This document shows, in pieces, positions 23,942-30,588 of a DNA stretch of 42,615 nucleotides. Source of the DNA: a virus. The stretch is taken from the IMG/VR virus record IMGVR_UViG_3300017748_000021, positions 1 to 42,615 of that record; one strand, written 5' to 3'. The position numbers were made by a program, and so were the translations under genes. How positions within the stretch are numbered: the first letter of the stretch is position 1; each line of letters starts with the position of its first letter. Under the pieces are notes generated by a model. It was not told the origin of the DNA, searched no databases, and saw nothing but the letters and a program-made list of their open reading frames with translations.

Positions 23942-24169
23942 TTGCAAGTTGCAAAAATTTAGGTAAGATTATTATTACGGTTCCGAAACCGGAAAAAATT
24001 CGGCAGACGCTCGATCTGTTAACTCGTTCTTCTCATACATCTTATGCGCTATTTGACAGCTTTACGAAGTTGTCGTTGGTCTTCTCTGGGCGCAAGAGAA
24101 GCAACGAAAGCACTTGCTTGCAATGTGCTACTAAAACCTTTGTTGCGATTAACAAAGATTTTTTTTTAA
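23942..24169 (+). ncRNA. Structured RNA between scaffold and capsid genes (candidate sRNA or attenuating leader)
   Basis: After the scaffold terminator a weak promoter (TTGCAA at 23942, TAAGAT at 23964-23969) precedes about 190 bases with three successive hairpins. The first is TCGTTG-gt-CTTCTCT / AGAGAAG-CAACGA (24073-24107). The second is AGCAC...GTGCT with an inner TTG/CAA stem (24109-24129). The third is CTTTGTT/AACAAAG (24138-24157), followed by nine T. This is the layout of a stable small RNA with its own terminator. A 41-codon frame (ATG at 24044, stop at 24167) runs through all three hairpins, so a leader-peptide attenuator is an alternative. No known RNA family was recognised. Confidence 0.4.
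24138..24167 (+). terminator. Intrinsic terminator just upstream of the capsid gene
   Basis: CTTTGTT (24138-24144), loop GCGATT, AACAAAG (24151-24157), then A and nine T (24159-24167). It lies 24 bases before the capsid ATG and would block read-through from upstream. Confidence 0.75.
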
Positions 24170-24177
24170 CTTAAAAT
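24149..24177 (+). promoter_or_regulatory. Capsid gene promoter, TTAACA-17-TAAAAT
   Basis: TTAACA (24149-24154) and TAAAAT (24172-24177), each 5/6 to consensus with the ideal 17-base spacing, lie inside the terminator hairpin and T-tract. Predicted initiation near 24184 leaves a leader of about eight bases before the ATG at 24192. Confidence 0.6.
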
Positions 24178-24191
24178 AGAATACTGCCACC

Positions 24192-25355
24192 ATGGCTTAC
24201 GACATTAACGACCTACTACAACAGGAAAGTGGACGTATTGGGCCCGACATCTTTGATAAGAGTCTCAATACCTCCCCTTGGCTCAAGCTCGTGCAACGCG
24301 ACACTTGGCCAGACGAAATGGGTCAGAGCATCCAAGTTCTGACTTACGAGAGATCCCTACCCGGAACCACCCCTTCGTGGTCTACTGTAGACTACACGAC
24401 CGGAACTGGAGCGGGCTCTTGCACCCCAACCGCTGAGGAAGTGTCTTTTGCGAGCACTCTCCGCACCTATAACCTTCAGCAGACTGCGCTTGAGTCGCCT
24501 CCGATCTGTGTGAATGACCTTCGCTTCACTACCATGCGTCGTGAGCAGCTTCGTTCATGCTTTGACGTGCTTCAACAGAATGCCCGCTACTTGTGGCAGG
24601 AGCGTTATCGCGACGAGTATATTCGTCTCGCTGAGCATAAGGTTATCGTCAAGACTGGTTTCCCAGAGAGCGATTCTGCTTTCCCCGCCCAAATTCCTAC
24701 CTCCAAGCTTACTCAGGGAACCCTCGACAGGTTCTATCTGAAGTTGCTTCGCGACGGTGCTGGCAATAACGCTGTCGACCGTGTTAACGGCCGTCCGCAG
24801 TTTATCGCTATTATGGGCCCCGAAACTCAGGAGAATATCCTCAAAGAAATTGGAGATATTCGCGATGACTTCCGTTACTCTGATCGAGTAGGGGAGCTTC
24901 TCGGGCCATTGGGTGTAACTCGTCCTTACAAGGGCTTTTTCCACCTGATCGACGACTTCCCACCCCGTTATAACTTTGACGGAACAAATTGGGTAAGAGT
25001 TGAGCCTTACATCGCATCTTCTGCCTCTAAGGGCCAGAAGTATGACATCAACCCAGCTTGGGAAACCGCCGCTTACGAAGATACCATTCTCTTCCACGAG
25101 GATGTTTATACATCTATGGTTCCTAAGCCAATTACTTCTCCCGGTGGAAACACTACGTTCGAAGCCGTGAAGTATATGGGTGATTGGAAGTGGTTAAACG
25201 AGTTCGACAAGACCGAGAACCCTGACAAGACTATCGGATACTTCCGAGGAATCTTCTCTGACGGTTCTAAGCCTATTCATCCAGAATTTGGCTACGTTCT
25301 TCGCCACCTCCGTTGTGCGCCTGAGCTTAATTTGGGTGCGTGCGCTGCCACGTAA
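24192..25355 (+). CDS. Major capsid protein
   Basis: 387 residues, the usual size for an HK97-fold coat without a large added domain. It is identified by its place after scaffold, its own strong promoter with terminators before and after, and the codon usage. That usage is visibly more selective than in neighbouring genes (many CGC/CGT, CTC/CTT, AAG and GAG codons), as expected for the most expressed protein. Sequence hints include an N-terminal DIFDKSLNTSPWL arm, a long helix REQLRSCFDVLQQNARYLWQ in the spine-helix position and FIAIMGPETQENILKEIG. I cannot confirm the fold from motif alone. Confidence 0.8.
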   Translation: MAYDINDLLQQESGRIGPDIFDKSLNTSPWLKLVQRDTWPDEMGQSIQVLTYERSLPGTTPSWSTVDYTTGTGAGSCTPTAEEVSFASTLRTYNLQQTALESPPICVNDLRFTTMRREQLRSCFDVLQQNARYLWQERYRDEYIRLAEHKVIVKTGFPESDSAFPAQIPTSKLTQGTLDRFYLKLLRDGAGNNAVDRVNGRPQFIAIMGPETQENILKEIGDIRDDFRYSDRVGELLGPLGVTRPYKGFFHLIDDFPPRYNFDGTNWVRVEPYIASSASKGQKYDINPAWETAAYEDTILFHEDVYTSMVPKPITSPGGNTTFEAVKYMGDWKWLNEFDKTENPDKTIGYFRGIFSDGSKPIHPEFGYVLRHLRCAPELNLGACAAT

Positions 25356-25377
25356 TCCGCCGCCAACAAAAGCCAAT

Positions 25378-25416
25378 AGCCGGGGCGTCTGAGAATAAAT
25401 CTTAGATTCCCCGGCT
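25378..25416 (+). terminator. Hairpin terminator after the capsid gene
   Basis: AGCCGGGG (25378-25385) and CCCCGGCT (25409-25416) enclose a second stem TCTGAG/CTTAGA. The T-tract is short (TTTA), so it may be a partial terminator that sets the high capsid-to-tail expression ratio. Confidence 0.6.
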
Positions 25417-25432
25417 TTACCCTTAGAAAAAC

Positions 25433-25735
25433 ATGGTAGGCGGCCCCCTTACATTTCATTTGCCCGAAGAGTTTGAAGTCCCACCGTCTTCTGACGGAGA
25501 AGATTTCGAAACTTTAGCCACACTACGCCGACTCCCGGATGGTAGTGTTCGCCTCGTCGCAGTTGACGGGAACTCTCTTTCCGATATGTCTGCTCCCGAA
25601 AACGACTCAGGAGCGGAAACTCCGATGCCCGAAAATCAAGTTGCAATGCAAGCCGAGTCCCCCCAAAAAGGTGGCATGCTCGATACTATTGAAGCTCGTT
25701 TGGATGGTGTCTCCCCCTCAGACATTACATTTTAA
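25433..25735 (+). CDS. Small capsid-associated protein with scaffold-like C-terminal tail
   Basis: 100 residues. It opens with GGPLTFHLPEEFEVPP and a short beta region (LRRLPDGSVRLVAVDG), continues as a disordered acidic Pro/Ser stretch, and ends MLDTIEARLDGVSPSDITF. The ending matches the scaffold C-terminus SLEARLASGDITWT (EARL, Gly, then DIT plus an aromatic residue). Encoded right after the capsid gene, it could be a decoration or cement protein, or a second assembly factor that docks on the coat through the same peptide. That role is inference; the shared tail is seen directly. Confidence 0.6.
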   Translation: MVGGPLTFHLPEEFEVPPSSDGEDFETLATLRRLPDGSVRLVAVDGNSLSDMSAPENDSGAETPMPENQVAMQAESPQKGGMLDTIEARLDGVSPSDITF

Positions 25736-25743
25736 CTAAAGCC

Positions 25744-27990
25744 ATGGCGCGAGTTCTTTATTTACAAGCTGACTCAGGCAAAAACTCGGGTCAGTTCCTA
25801 ATCGACGCAAAAACTCGCGAGAGACCTGTAATTTCTGACGGAACCAGCCTTACGGTTCGATTAGGGTCTTTTCATTTTGATACCCCCACGTCTCTTGCAA
25901 ACCTTACTCAGCTTAACTTTGAGTTTCGAAAGACTTCTTCGGATTCAGAAACTCCGTTCCTCTCCCGAAATGTAACTCTACCGATTGCAAACGAGGAAAT
26001 TTTACTTTCTGCTTGGAACTCTAAATCTTCGTGGAATGCTGAGATTGATTTTACCTCAGAAGAATTAAACTACGACATACCCGACGAGTCTGACCACGCA
26101 GACCTCTTCTTGATTATTACTGCGACTTTCAGCAGTGGGTCGCAAAACACTTTAGGTGCGGGAACTATTAGGATCGCCGCCACTAACGACTCAGGGGCGT
26201 CCGAGAGTTCGTTTATGTTAAAGTCAGTTTATGACGCCAACAACGATGGGATTGTTGACCAAGCAGCCGTAGCCGATTCAGTAGACTGGTCGAACATCTC
26301 AAGTAAGCCCACCTCGTTTACTCCAAGCACTCACAGCCACACAAAGTCCGAAATTTCTAACCTTGCATCCTTTTCCGGTGCTGGGGAAGCTAATCTTGTC
26401 CCCGACCCCGTTTCAGAAACAGGTAAGTTTTTGCAAGATGACGGAACTTGGGTAGACCTCACAGTTAGTTGGTCAGACATTACAGGAGTTCCTTCCGACT
26501 TTATTCCCGGAGACCACAGCCACACAAAGTCGGAAATCACCGACCTTGCAGCTTTTTCTGGTGCCGGAGAAGCTAATCTTGTCCCCGACCCTTCAACCGA
26601 AATTGGAAAGTTTCTCCGAGACGACGGTTCTTGGGCAACTGAATCTGATTTCTCCGGTAACGGGGCTTCTGGGCTTGTCCCAAACCCGGGTTCTGAAACT
26701 GGAAAGTTTCTCCGAGACGATGGAACTTGGGCAACTGCGTCAGGCAGTGTCGCTTGGGCCGACATTACCGGCAAGCCTTCTTCGTTTACTCCCAGTAGCC
26801 ACACTCATTTGCGAGCAGAGATCACTGATCTTTACAACTTTTCTGGTGCAGGTAGCGTCGGCCTTGTTCCCGATCCGACCGTAGCTTCCGGAAAGTTTTT
26901 GCAAGACGACGGTTCTTGGAGTTCTCCAAACATTCCGTCTATTCCTAATTTCAGTGGCGCTGGCTATGAGGGCCTCGTTCCTGACCCTGTCACCGAAACG
27001 GGGGGCTTCTTAAAAGACGACGGTTCTTGGGAGATACCCTCCGTTAGCAGCAGTGGAGCCGTTACCGCGAGCGCCGCAACGGAGACAAAGCAATTTGATA
27101 ACTCCACAGGGCTAAATCTTGGAGCTACCGTAGACAAAAGCATTGGGGAACTCCGAGTTTTAAACCGCGACCCTGCGGTTACTTCTGAAGAAGAACCTCA
27201 TGCTGCACAGATTTTCGAATTAATCAACGCTGTTGTAAATTCTAGGGATGTTACCGACATTACCTCAAACGAGTTTACTTTATCTGCGGGACAGGAATTT
27301 AATACTGGACAATGCGTTGTTATCCGTTCTACCGGAGACATTCCTACGGGCGTAGTTCAGAACCAACTTTACTGGATTTCTAGTGGTGCTTCTAGCTTCA
27401 AACTCCACAACAACTACGCCGACGCACTCAGCGACGACTCTCCCGTTACCGTAACAGACTCTGGAACCGGAACAGTTACGTTTTATCAAGCTAATTATCC
27501 TTACGAGGTCATTCCAAATGATTATGACCCCACCACAAACGCTAGAATTTGGCAAAAACGAGAACTCGACCCTTTGGTAACTCTTTCTTACGAAGGCGAA
27601 GCTCCGGATGTCGAGCTAGTTTCAGCCGGTTATTACGACCTCGGAATCGTTCCCTACCCGATTGTCGTAGAGAACGTCCTAATACACTCACTTAACGACA
27701 ACGGCGGAAACGAACCCTACCTAGATTTAGAGGTAAACGGTTCTTCGGGGTTGAAAGACGGTGCATCTATATTAGGTAATACCGGAGGCACTAGCAGCAG
27801 CGGGTCAAGCCCTTGGTATGCCGTGTATTCAGTAAAGAACGCATTTAACAGTGAACTCCGATTGTTAAGCGTCGGAGATACTTTAAGCCTCCATTGCGAA
27901 GACGACGGGTCTGCGTCGGGCTCAGCTTCGTCGGGCTGTGGGGTTACTATTACTGGGCGGCCGCTTAGAAAAGTTCATACTAACTTTTAA
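25744..27990 (+). CDS. Tail fibre / receptor-binding protein with HxH and GKFL-DDGSW repeats
   Basis: 748 residues. Residues 1-170 look like a BppU-type baseplate- or tail-binding beta domain. From about 190 to 430 comes a shaft of repeats of two alternating kinds. One is W-x-DI-x-KP-x-SF-x-PSSHTH followed by AEI-x-DL (HSH, HSH, HTH: the HxH metal-binding triplets of trimeric fibres). The other is FSGAG-x5-LVPDP-x-ETGKFLRDDGTW. A C-terminal beta-rich region with Gly/Ser runs probably forms the receptor-binding tip. It should be trimeric and determine host attachment. Its stop overlaps the start of the glycosyltransferase-sulfotransferase fusion by one base, so the two are translated together. 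Confidence 0.75.
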   Translation: MARVLYLQADSGKNSGQFLIDAKTRERPVISDGTSLTVRLGSFHFDTPTSLANLTQLNFEFRKTSSDSETPFLSRNVTLPIANEEILLSAWNSKSSWNAEIDFTSEELNYDIPDESDHADLFLIITATFSSGSQNTLGAGTIRIAATNDSGASESSFMLKSVYDANNDGIVDQAAVADSVDWSNISSKPTSFTPSTHSHTKSEISNLASFSGAGEANLVPDPVSETGKFLQDDGTWVDLTVSWSDITGVPSDFIPGDHSHTKSEITDLAAFSGAGEANLVPDPSTEIGKFLRDDGSWATESDFSGNGASGLVPNPGSETGKFLRDDGTWATASGSVAWADITGKPSSFTPSSHTHLRAEITDLYNFSGAGSVGLVPDPTVASGKFLQDDGSWSSPNIPSIPNFSGAGYEGLVPDPVTETGGFLKDDGSWEIPSVSSSGAVTASAATETKQFDNSTGLNLGATVDKSIGELRVLNRDPAVTSEEEPHAAQIFELINAVVNSRDVTDITSNEFTLSAGQEFNTGQCVVIRSTGDIPTGVVQNQLYWISSGASSFKLHNNYADALSDDSPVTVTDSGTGTVTFYQANYPYEVIPNDYDPTTNARIWQKRELDPLVTLSYEGEAPDVELVSAGYYDLGIVPYPIVVENVLIHSLNDNGGNEPYLDLEVNGSSGLKDGASILGNTGGTSSSGSSPWYAVYSVKNAFNSELRLLSVGDTLSLHCEDDGSASGSASSGCGVTITGRPLRKVHTNF
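26290..27035 (+). repeat. Tandem fibre-shaft repeats (protein and DNA level)
   Basis: The shaft coding region repeats GGAAAGTTTCTCCGAGACGA-like and TCYGGTGCYGGAGAAGCTAA-like segments several times, in step with the protein repeats of about 25-40 residues. Near-identical neighbouring copies suggest recent duplication or recombination. Confidence 0.65.
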
Positions 27991-29555
27991 TGAGCCGACG
28001 CAGAAATTGCTCTGAGTCACGCAACTCAAAAGCTAATCGTAGCCCCGTTCTCGCTACGGCACCCGACCCTTTAAAGCGAGAAGATATTAAGTTTTCTGGT
28101 TGTGGTTGGGGGCAAGCTTTGAATAAAGAACCTCCGTTTGTAGTGGTGATTCCGTTTATGAACCGGGATTTGCAAGCTACCCACCGAGTCTCTGCCTTAA
28201 AAACAATAGTTAAAAAGTTTCAAGAAGCTCATGTAGAGACAATTTTAGTTACCCAAGGAGAGAGTCCAAAAGATTTCAACACTGGGGGTAGGCTTTATGT
28301 TTGCGAACAATACGATTTAGGTGATTCCGACTTTTACAAATCTACTTTAATTAATCGAGGCATTGAATTTGCGCTAGAACATTTTCCAAATTGGAAGTGG
28401 CTCTGGCAGTCCGATGCAGATATTCTGTTTCCTGTGTCCGAGGCAATAAAAAGTGCCGAAGCTTGCCCCCAAGACACACACGTCATAGTCCCGTGGAAAA
28501 ATTGGTTGCGATTAAATCAAGCTCAGACGGCACTCGTTTCCGATTTTCCCCAAAACTCGCGAGTATTTGAAGACTCGTCCCCAAGAAATATCAATGTCGG
28601 GGCCGGTGCTGGGGGTATAATGTTGCAACGCAGTATCCTAGAAGAAGGCTTTAGGTGGGATGACACCTTCGTAAATTGGGGGTGGGAAGACTCAGACGCC
28701 GCTAAGCGGGCTATATCTTGGGGTTCTAAGGGTTGCAAAGTTCATCGAGGCAAAACTTCGGGCCTTCATTTGTGGCACGAAAACGACCGCGTAGTTCAAG
28801 TGTCTAATGGAGAACATTATTTCCAAGGTGAAATACCTAAAAATAATATGTCCGGTGTTTTGCTAGAAGCTAAAACTAAGTTTCTAGTAGTAGCGACGGG
28901 TCGGAGCGGTGGTCACTTGCTTGGACGTTCTCTGAGTTTACACCCTCAAGTTCATTGCGATAATAAAGAGCCTTTCATTCACTCTAAACCCCAACCCCCC
29001 ATTCAAGAGCAAAATGTTCTTATGCGAAACTGGGCATTTCGCGGGCCACTTTTTAGTGAAAAGCCTGTAGTGGGGATGAGATTGCAATACGTGATAAATA
29101 ATCCTAGTTTTAAATTTTCCTTCAAAAGTTTTTTGCAGTGGGCTGATAAGCTAGAGTTTAATTTTATTCATTTAATTAGGAGAAACTCTGTAGAGCAGGC
29201 AATTAGTCATGCACTGGCTACGCGGAGCGGGCGGTGGATTCACAACAAATATGATGATACCAAAATTTACTTACCCCCGAATGAATTTAAAGGTTTTTAT
29301 CGTTGGGTTGAGTCCAAAAAATCGGAATTTACCCCCTTGCTGAACAACTACGGAGCACACGTAGTTTATTACGAAGATTTATGTGAAAACTGGGACTCAG
29401 AAATGGGCAAAATTTTTAAGTCTTTAGGCGTTAAGCCTCTTGAGGTAGAGCAAGCTGTCCCAAAACAAACTAAAAAACCTCATCGAGAATATATCTCTAA
29501 TTGGTCTGAAATAGAGGAAATAGCAAAATCTTTTAAATCGGAAACGCTCAGTTAG
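27990..29555 (+). CDS. Fusion of GT7-like glycosyltransferase and sulfotransferase
   Basis: 521 residues in two domains. Residues 45-270 are a GT-A glycosyltransferase of the GT7/galactosyltransferase C-terminal type: PFVVVIPFMNRD start, WLWQSDADILFP with the DxD metal motif, NVGAGAGGIMLQ, and the signature VNWGWEDSDAAKRA. Residues 292-520 are a sulfotransferase: KFLVVATGRSGGHLLGRSL (5'-phosphosulfate loop), then FIHLIRRNSVEQAISHA (3'-phosphate loop with Arg and Ser). One polypeptide could therefore add a sugar and sulfate a glycan. It is translationally coupled (TAATG) to the tail-fibre gene and precedes the holin. That points to late expression and possible modification of virion or released-cell glycans. 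Confidence 0.8.
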   Translation: MSRRRNCSESRNSKANRSPVLATAPDPLKREDIKFSGCGWGQALNKEPPFVVVIPFMNRDLQATHRVSALKTIVKKFQEAHVETILVTQGESPKDFNTGGRLYVCEQYDLGDSDFYKSTLINRGIEFALEHFPNWKWLWQSDADILFPVSEAIKSAEACPQDTHVIVPWKNWLRLNQAQTALVSDFPQNSRVFEDSSPRNINVGAGAGGIMLQRSILEEGFRWDDTFVNWGWEDSDAAKRAISWGSKGCKVHRGKTSGLHLWHENDRVVQVSNGEHYFQGEIPKNNMSGVLLEAKTKFLVVATGRSGGHLLGRSLSLHPQVHCDNKEPFIHSKPQPPIQEQNVLMRNWAFRGPLFSEKPVVGMRLQYVINNPSFKFSFKSFLQWADKLEFNFIHLIRRNSVEQAISHALATRSGRWIHNKYDDTKIYLPPNEFKGFYRWVESKKSEFTPLLNNYGAHVVYYEDLCENWDSEMGKIFKSLGVKPLEVEQAVPKQTKKPHREYISNWSEIEEIAKSFKSETLS

Positions 29556-29668
29556 TCTTTTGTCTTCTACCCTTGATTCTCAGAGTAAATAACTGTAACT
29601 TCCCTAGCTAAAAGTTACCCCATTATTTTTGCAGCAGGGGTAGCATAAAACTAACTAAATTCCATCTT
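29556..29668 (+). other. Intergenic stretch with a TACCCC/GGGGTA hairpin before the holin gene
   Basis: 113 bases without a gene. TACCCC (29616-29621) and GGGGTA (29637-29642) can form a six-bp stem around a T-rich loop. There is no T-tract after it, so it is more likely a regulatory or RNA-stability hairpin than a terminator. Confidence 0.35.
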
Positions 29669-29911
29669 ATGAAAGATATTAAGAATCCATTTGCCTCAAA
29701 AACTGTTTGGGGCGCTATTCTAGTTGTCCTCGGGTTACTCGGACGTGCGTTCGGCGTAGATGTCCCAAAGGAAGAGATCAGTAGTATAATCGAACTCTTG
29801 GGAGCTAACTGGGAAAACTTTACTCAACTTTTTGGGGCTATTTTGGCTATTTGGGGCCGAATCACCGCAGATAAGAAGATTGGGTTTTTCAAGAAAAACA
29901 AAGGCGACTAA
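29669..29911 (+). CDS. Holin-like membrane protein
   Basis: 80 residues: KNPFASKTVWGAILVVLGLLGRAFGV forms a first hydrophobic helix, an acidic linker (PKEEISSIIELLG) follows, then FTQLFGAILAIWGRITA as a second helix and a basic Lys-rich tail (FFKKNKGD). Two membrane helices, short length and a charged C-terminus fit holins of the type that often carry the SKTVWG start. It would permeabilise the inner membrane for the lysin, which here lies far away at 635. It ends just before a strong hairpin terminator. Confidence 0.65.
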   Translation: MKDIKNPFASKTVWGAILVVLGLLGRAFGVDVPKEEISSIIELLGANWENFTQLFGAILAIWGRITADKKIGFFKKNKGD

Positions 29912-29925
29912 TTTAATCAACTTTA

Positions 29926-29961
29926 AGCCCCGTCTGGGAAAATCATATCACAGACGGGGCT
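29926..29961 (+). terminator. Hairpin terminator after the holin gene
   Basis: AGCCCCGTCTG (29926-29936) and CAGACGGGGCT (29951-29961) form a perfect 11-bp stem with a 14-base loop. The downstream tract is ATTCTAT, only moderately T-rich. Confidence 0.65.
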
Positions 29962-30001
29962 ATTCTATAGGTATGCTTGGCGGCAGCCTGCCTAGCCACT
30001 C

Positions 30002-30007
30002 TATAAT
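30002..30007 (+). promoter_or_regulatory. Candidate -10 box TATAAT before the coiled-coil membrane protein
   Basis: A perfect TATAAT lies ten bases before the ATG at 30017, so transcripts would be nearly leaderless. The -35 is poor (TTGGCG at 29977, 19-base spacer). Confidence 0.35.
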
Positions 30008-30016
30008 TTTAGTAAC

Positions 30017-30556
30017 ATGGCTGAAAATTCTCTGATGAACGCCGCCGAGAAAAACCGGATAGACCAAGCCGAGCAGGCGATTGTTGGTTTATCTGGTCGA
30101 ATGGATGGCTTTGATGCCCGCTTAGAAGCTGTTGAAGCAGATACTTCTGAGACAAAAAAGGGAGTTCAAGTTCTCCTTGCCCGAACCGGCGGCATGGAGG
30201 CAACTCGCGGAATGGTTCCCGTAACTTCAATTTTAGCTGCGGGGGCGCTGTTACTAACCTTAGTGGGCATAGGGCTTAAAATTCAGTATGATTCCGAAGC
30301 AAAGCATGACGCCAAAATCCAAACCATAATAGATTTGCAAAATGCTCGACACAGCACAGTAGACGCTCTTTTCGAAGCCATTGATAGCCGTCTTACCGAA
30401 ACCGCTAATGGGTTAGGTGGTAGCCGCGAACAACTAATTAGGCTCATGGTTTCCGGAGAGAATGTTGCAACTCGGATTGAACAGTTGGAGTCTATGTTGG
30501 AAGAAACTGCTACTAAGAGTGAACTCGATCAACTTTTGGGCTCTAATAAACCTTAG
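30017..30556 (+). CDS. Membrane-anchored coiled-coil protein
   Basis: 179 residues. Residues 10-65 are a heptad-rich helix (NRIDQAEQAIVGLSGRM, DARLEAVEADTSE). One membrane segment at about 67-88 follows (PVTSILAAGALLLTLVGIGL), and a second long coiled coil runs to the end. The layout and position after the holin could fit a spanin-like or lysis-related protein. An alternative is a small membrane protein of the injection apparatus. No family was recognised. Confidence 0.5.
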   Translation: MAENSLMNAAEKNRIDQAEQAIVGLSGRMDGFDARLEAVEADTSETKKGVQVLLARTGGMEATRGMVPVTSILAAGALLLTLVGIGLKIQYDSEAKHDAKIQTIIDLQNARHSTVDALFEAIDSRLTETANGLGGSREQLIRLMVSGENVATRIEQLESMLEETATKSELDQLLGSNKP

Positions 30557-30588
30557 CTCTCGACACCACACTATACTTTACTTAATCC

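Noticed and set aside
23975-23995. CGGTTCCGAAACCG, similar to a tRNA T-arm
   Set aside because: The loop has only four bases and no acceptor or anticodon arms surround it, so it is not a tRNA. No other tRNA was found by eye.
24183-24196. GCCACCATGG, a perfect Kozak-like context at the capsid start
   Set aside because: Everything around is phage-like with bacterial promoters and terminators. The match is a coincidence, not evidence of a eukaryotic virus.
24555-25097. 180-codon minus-strand open frame inside the capsid gene
   Set aside because: Antisense shadow caused by the biased codon use of the capsid gene.
26331-26804. 157-codon minus-strand repetitive open frame
   Set aside because: It mirrors the fibre-shaft repeats on the opposite strand.
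25744-27990. Diversity-generating retroelement acting on the fibre gene
   Set aside because: No reverse transcriptase, template repeat or variable repeat was found.
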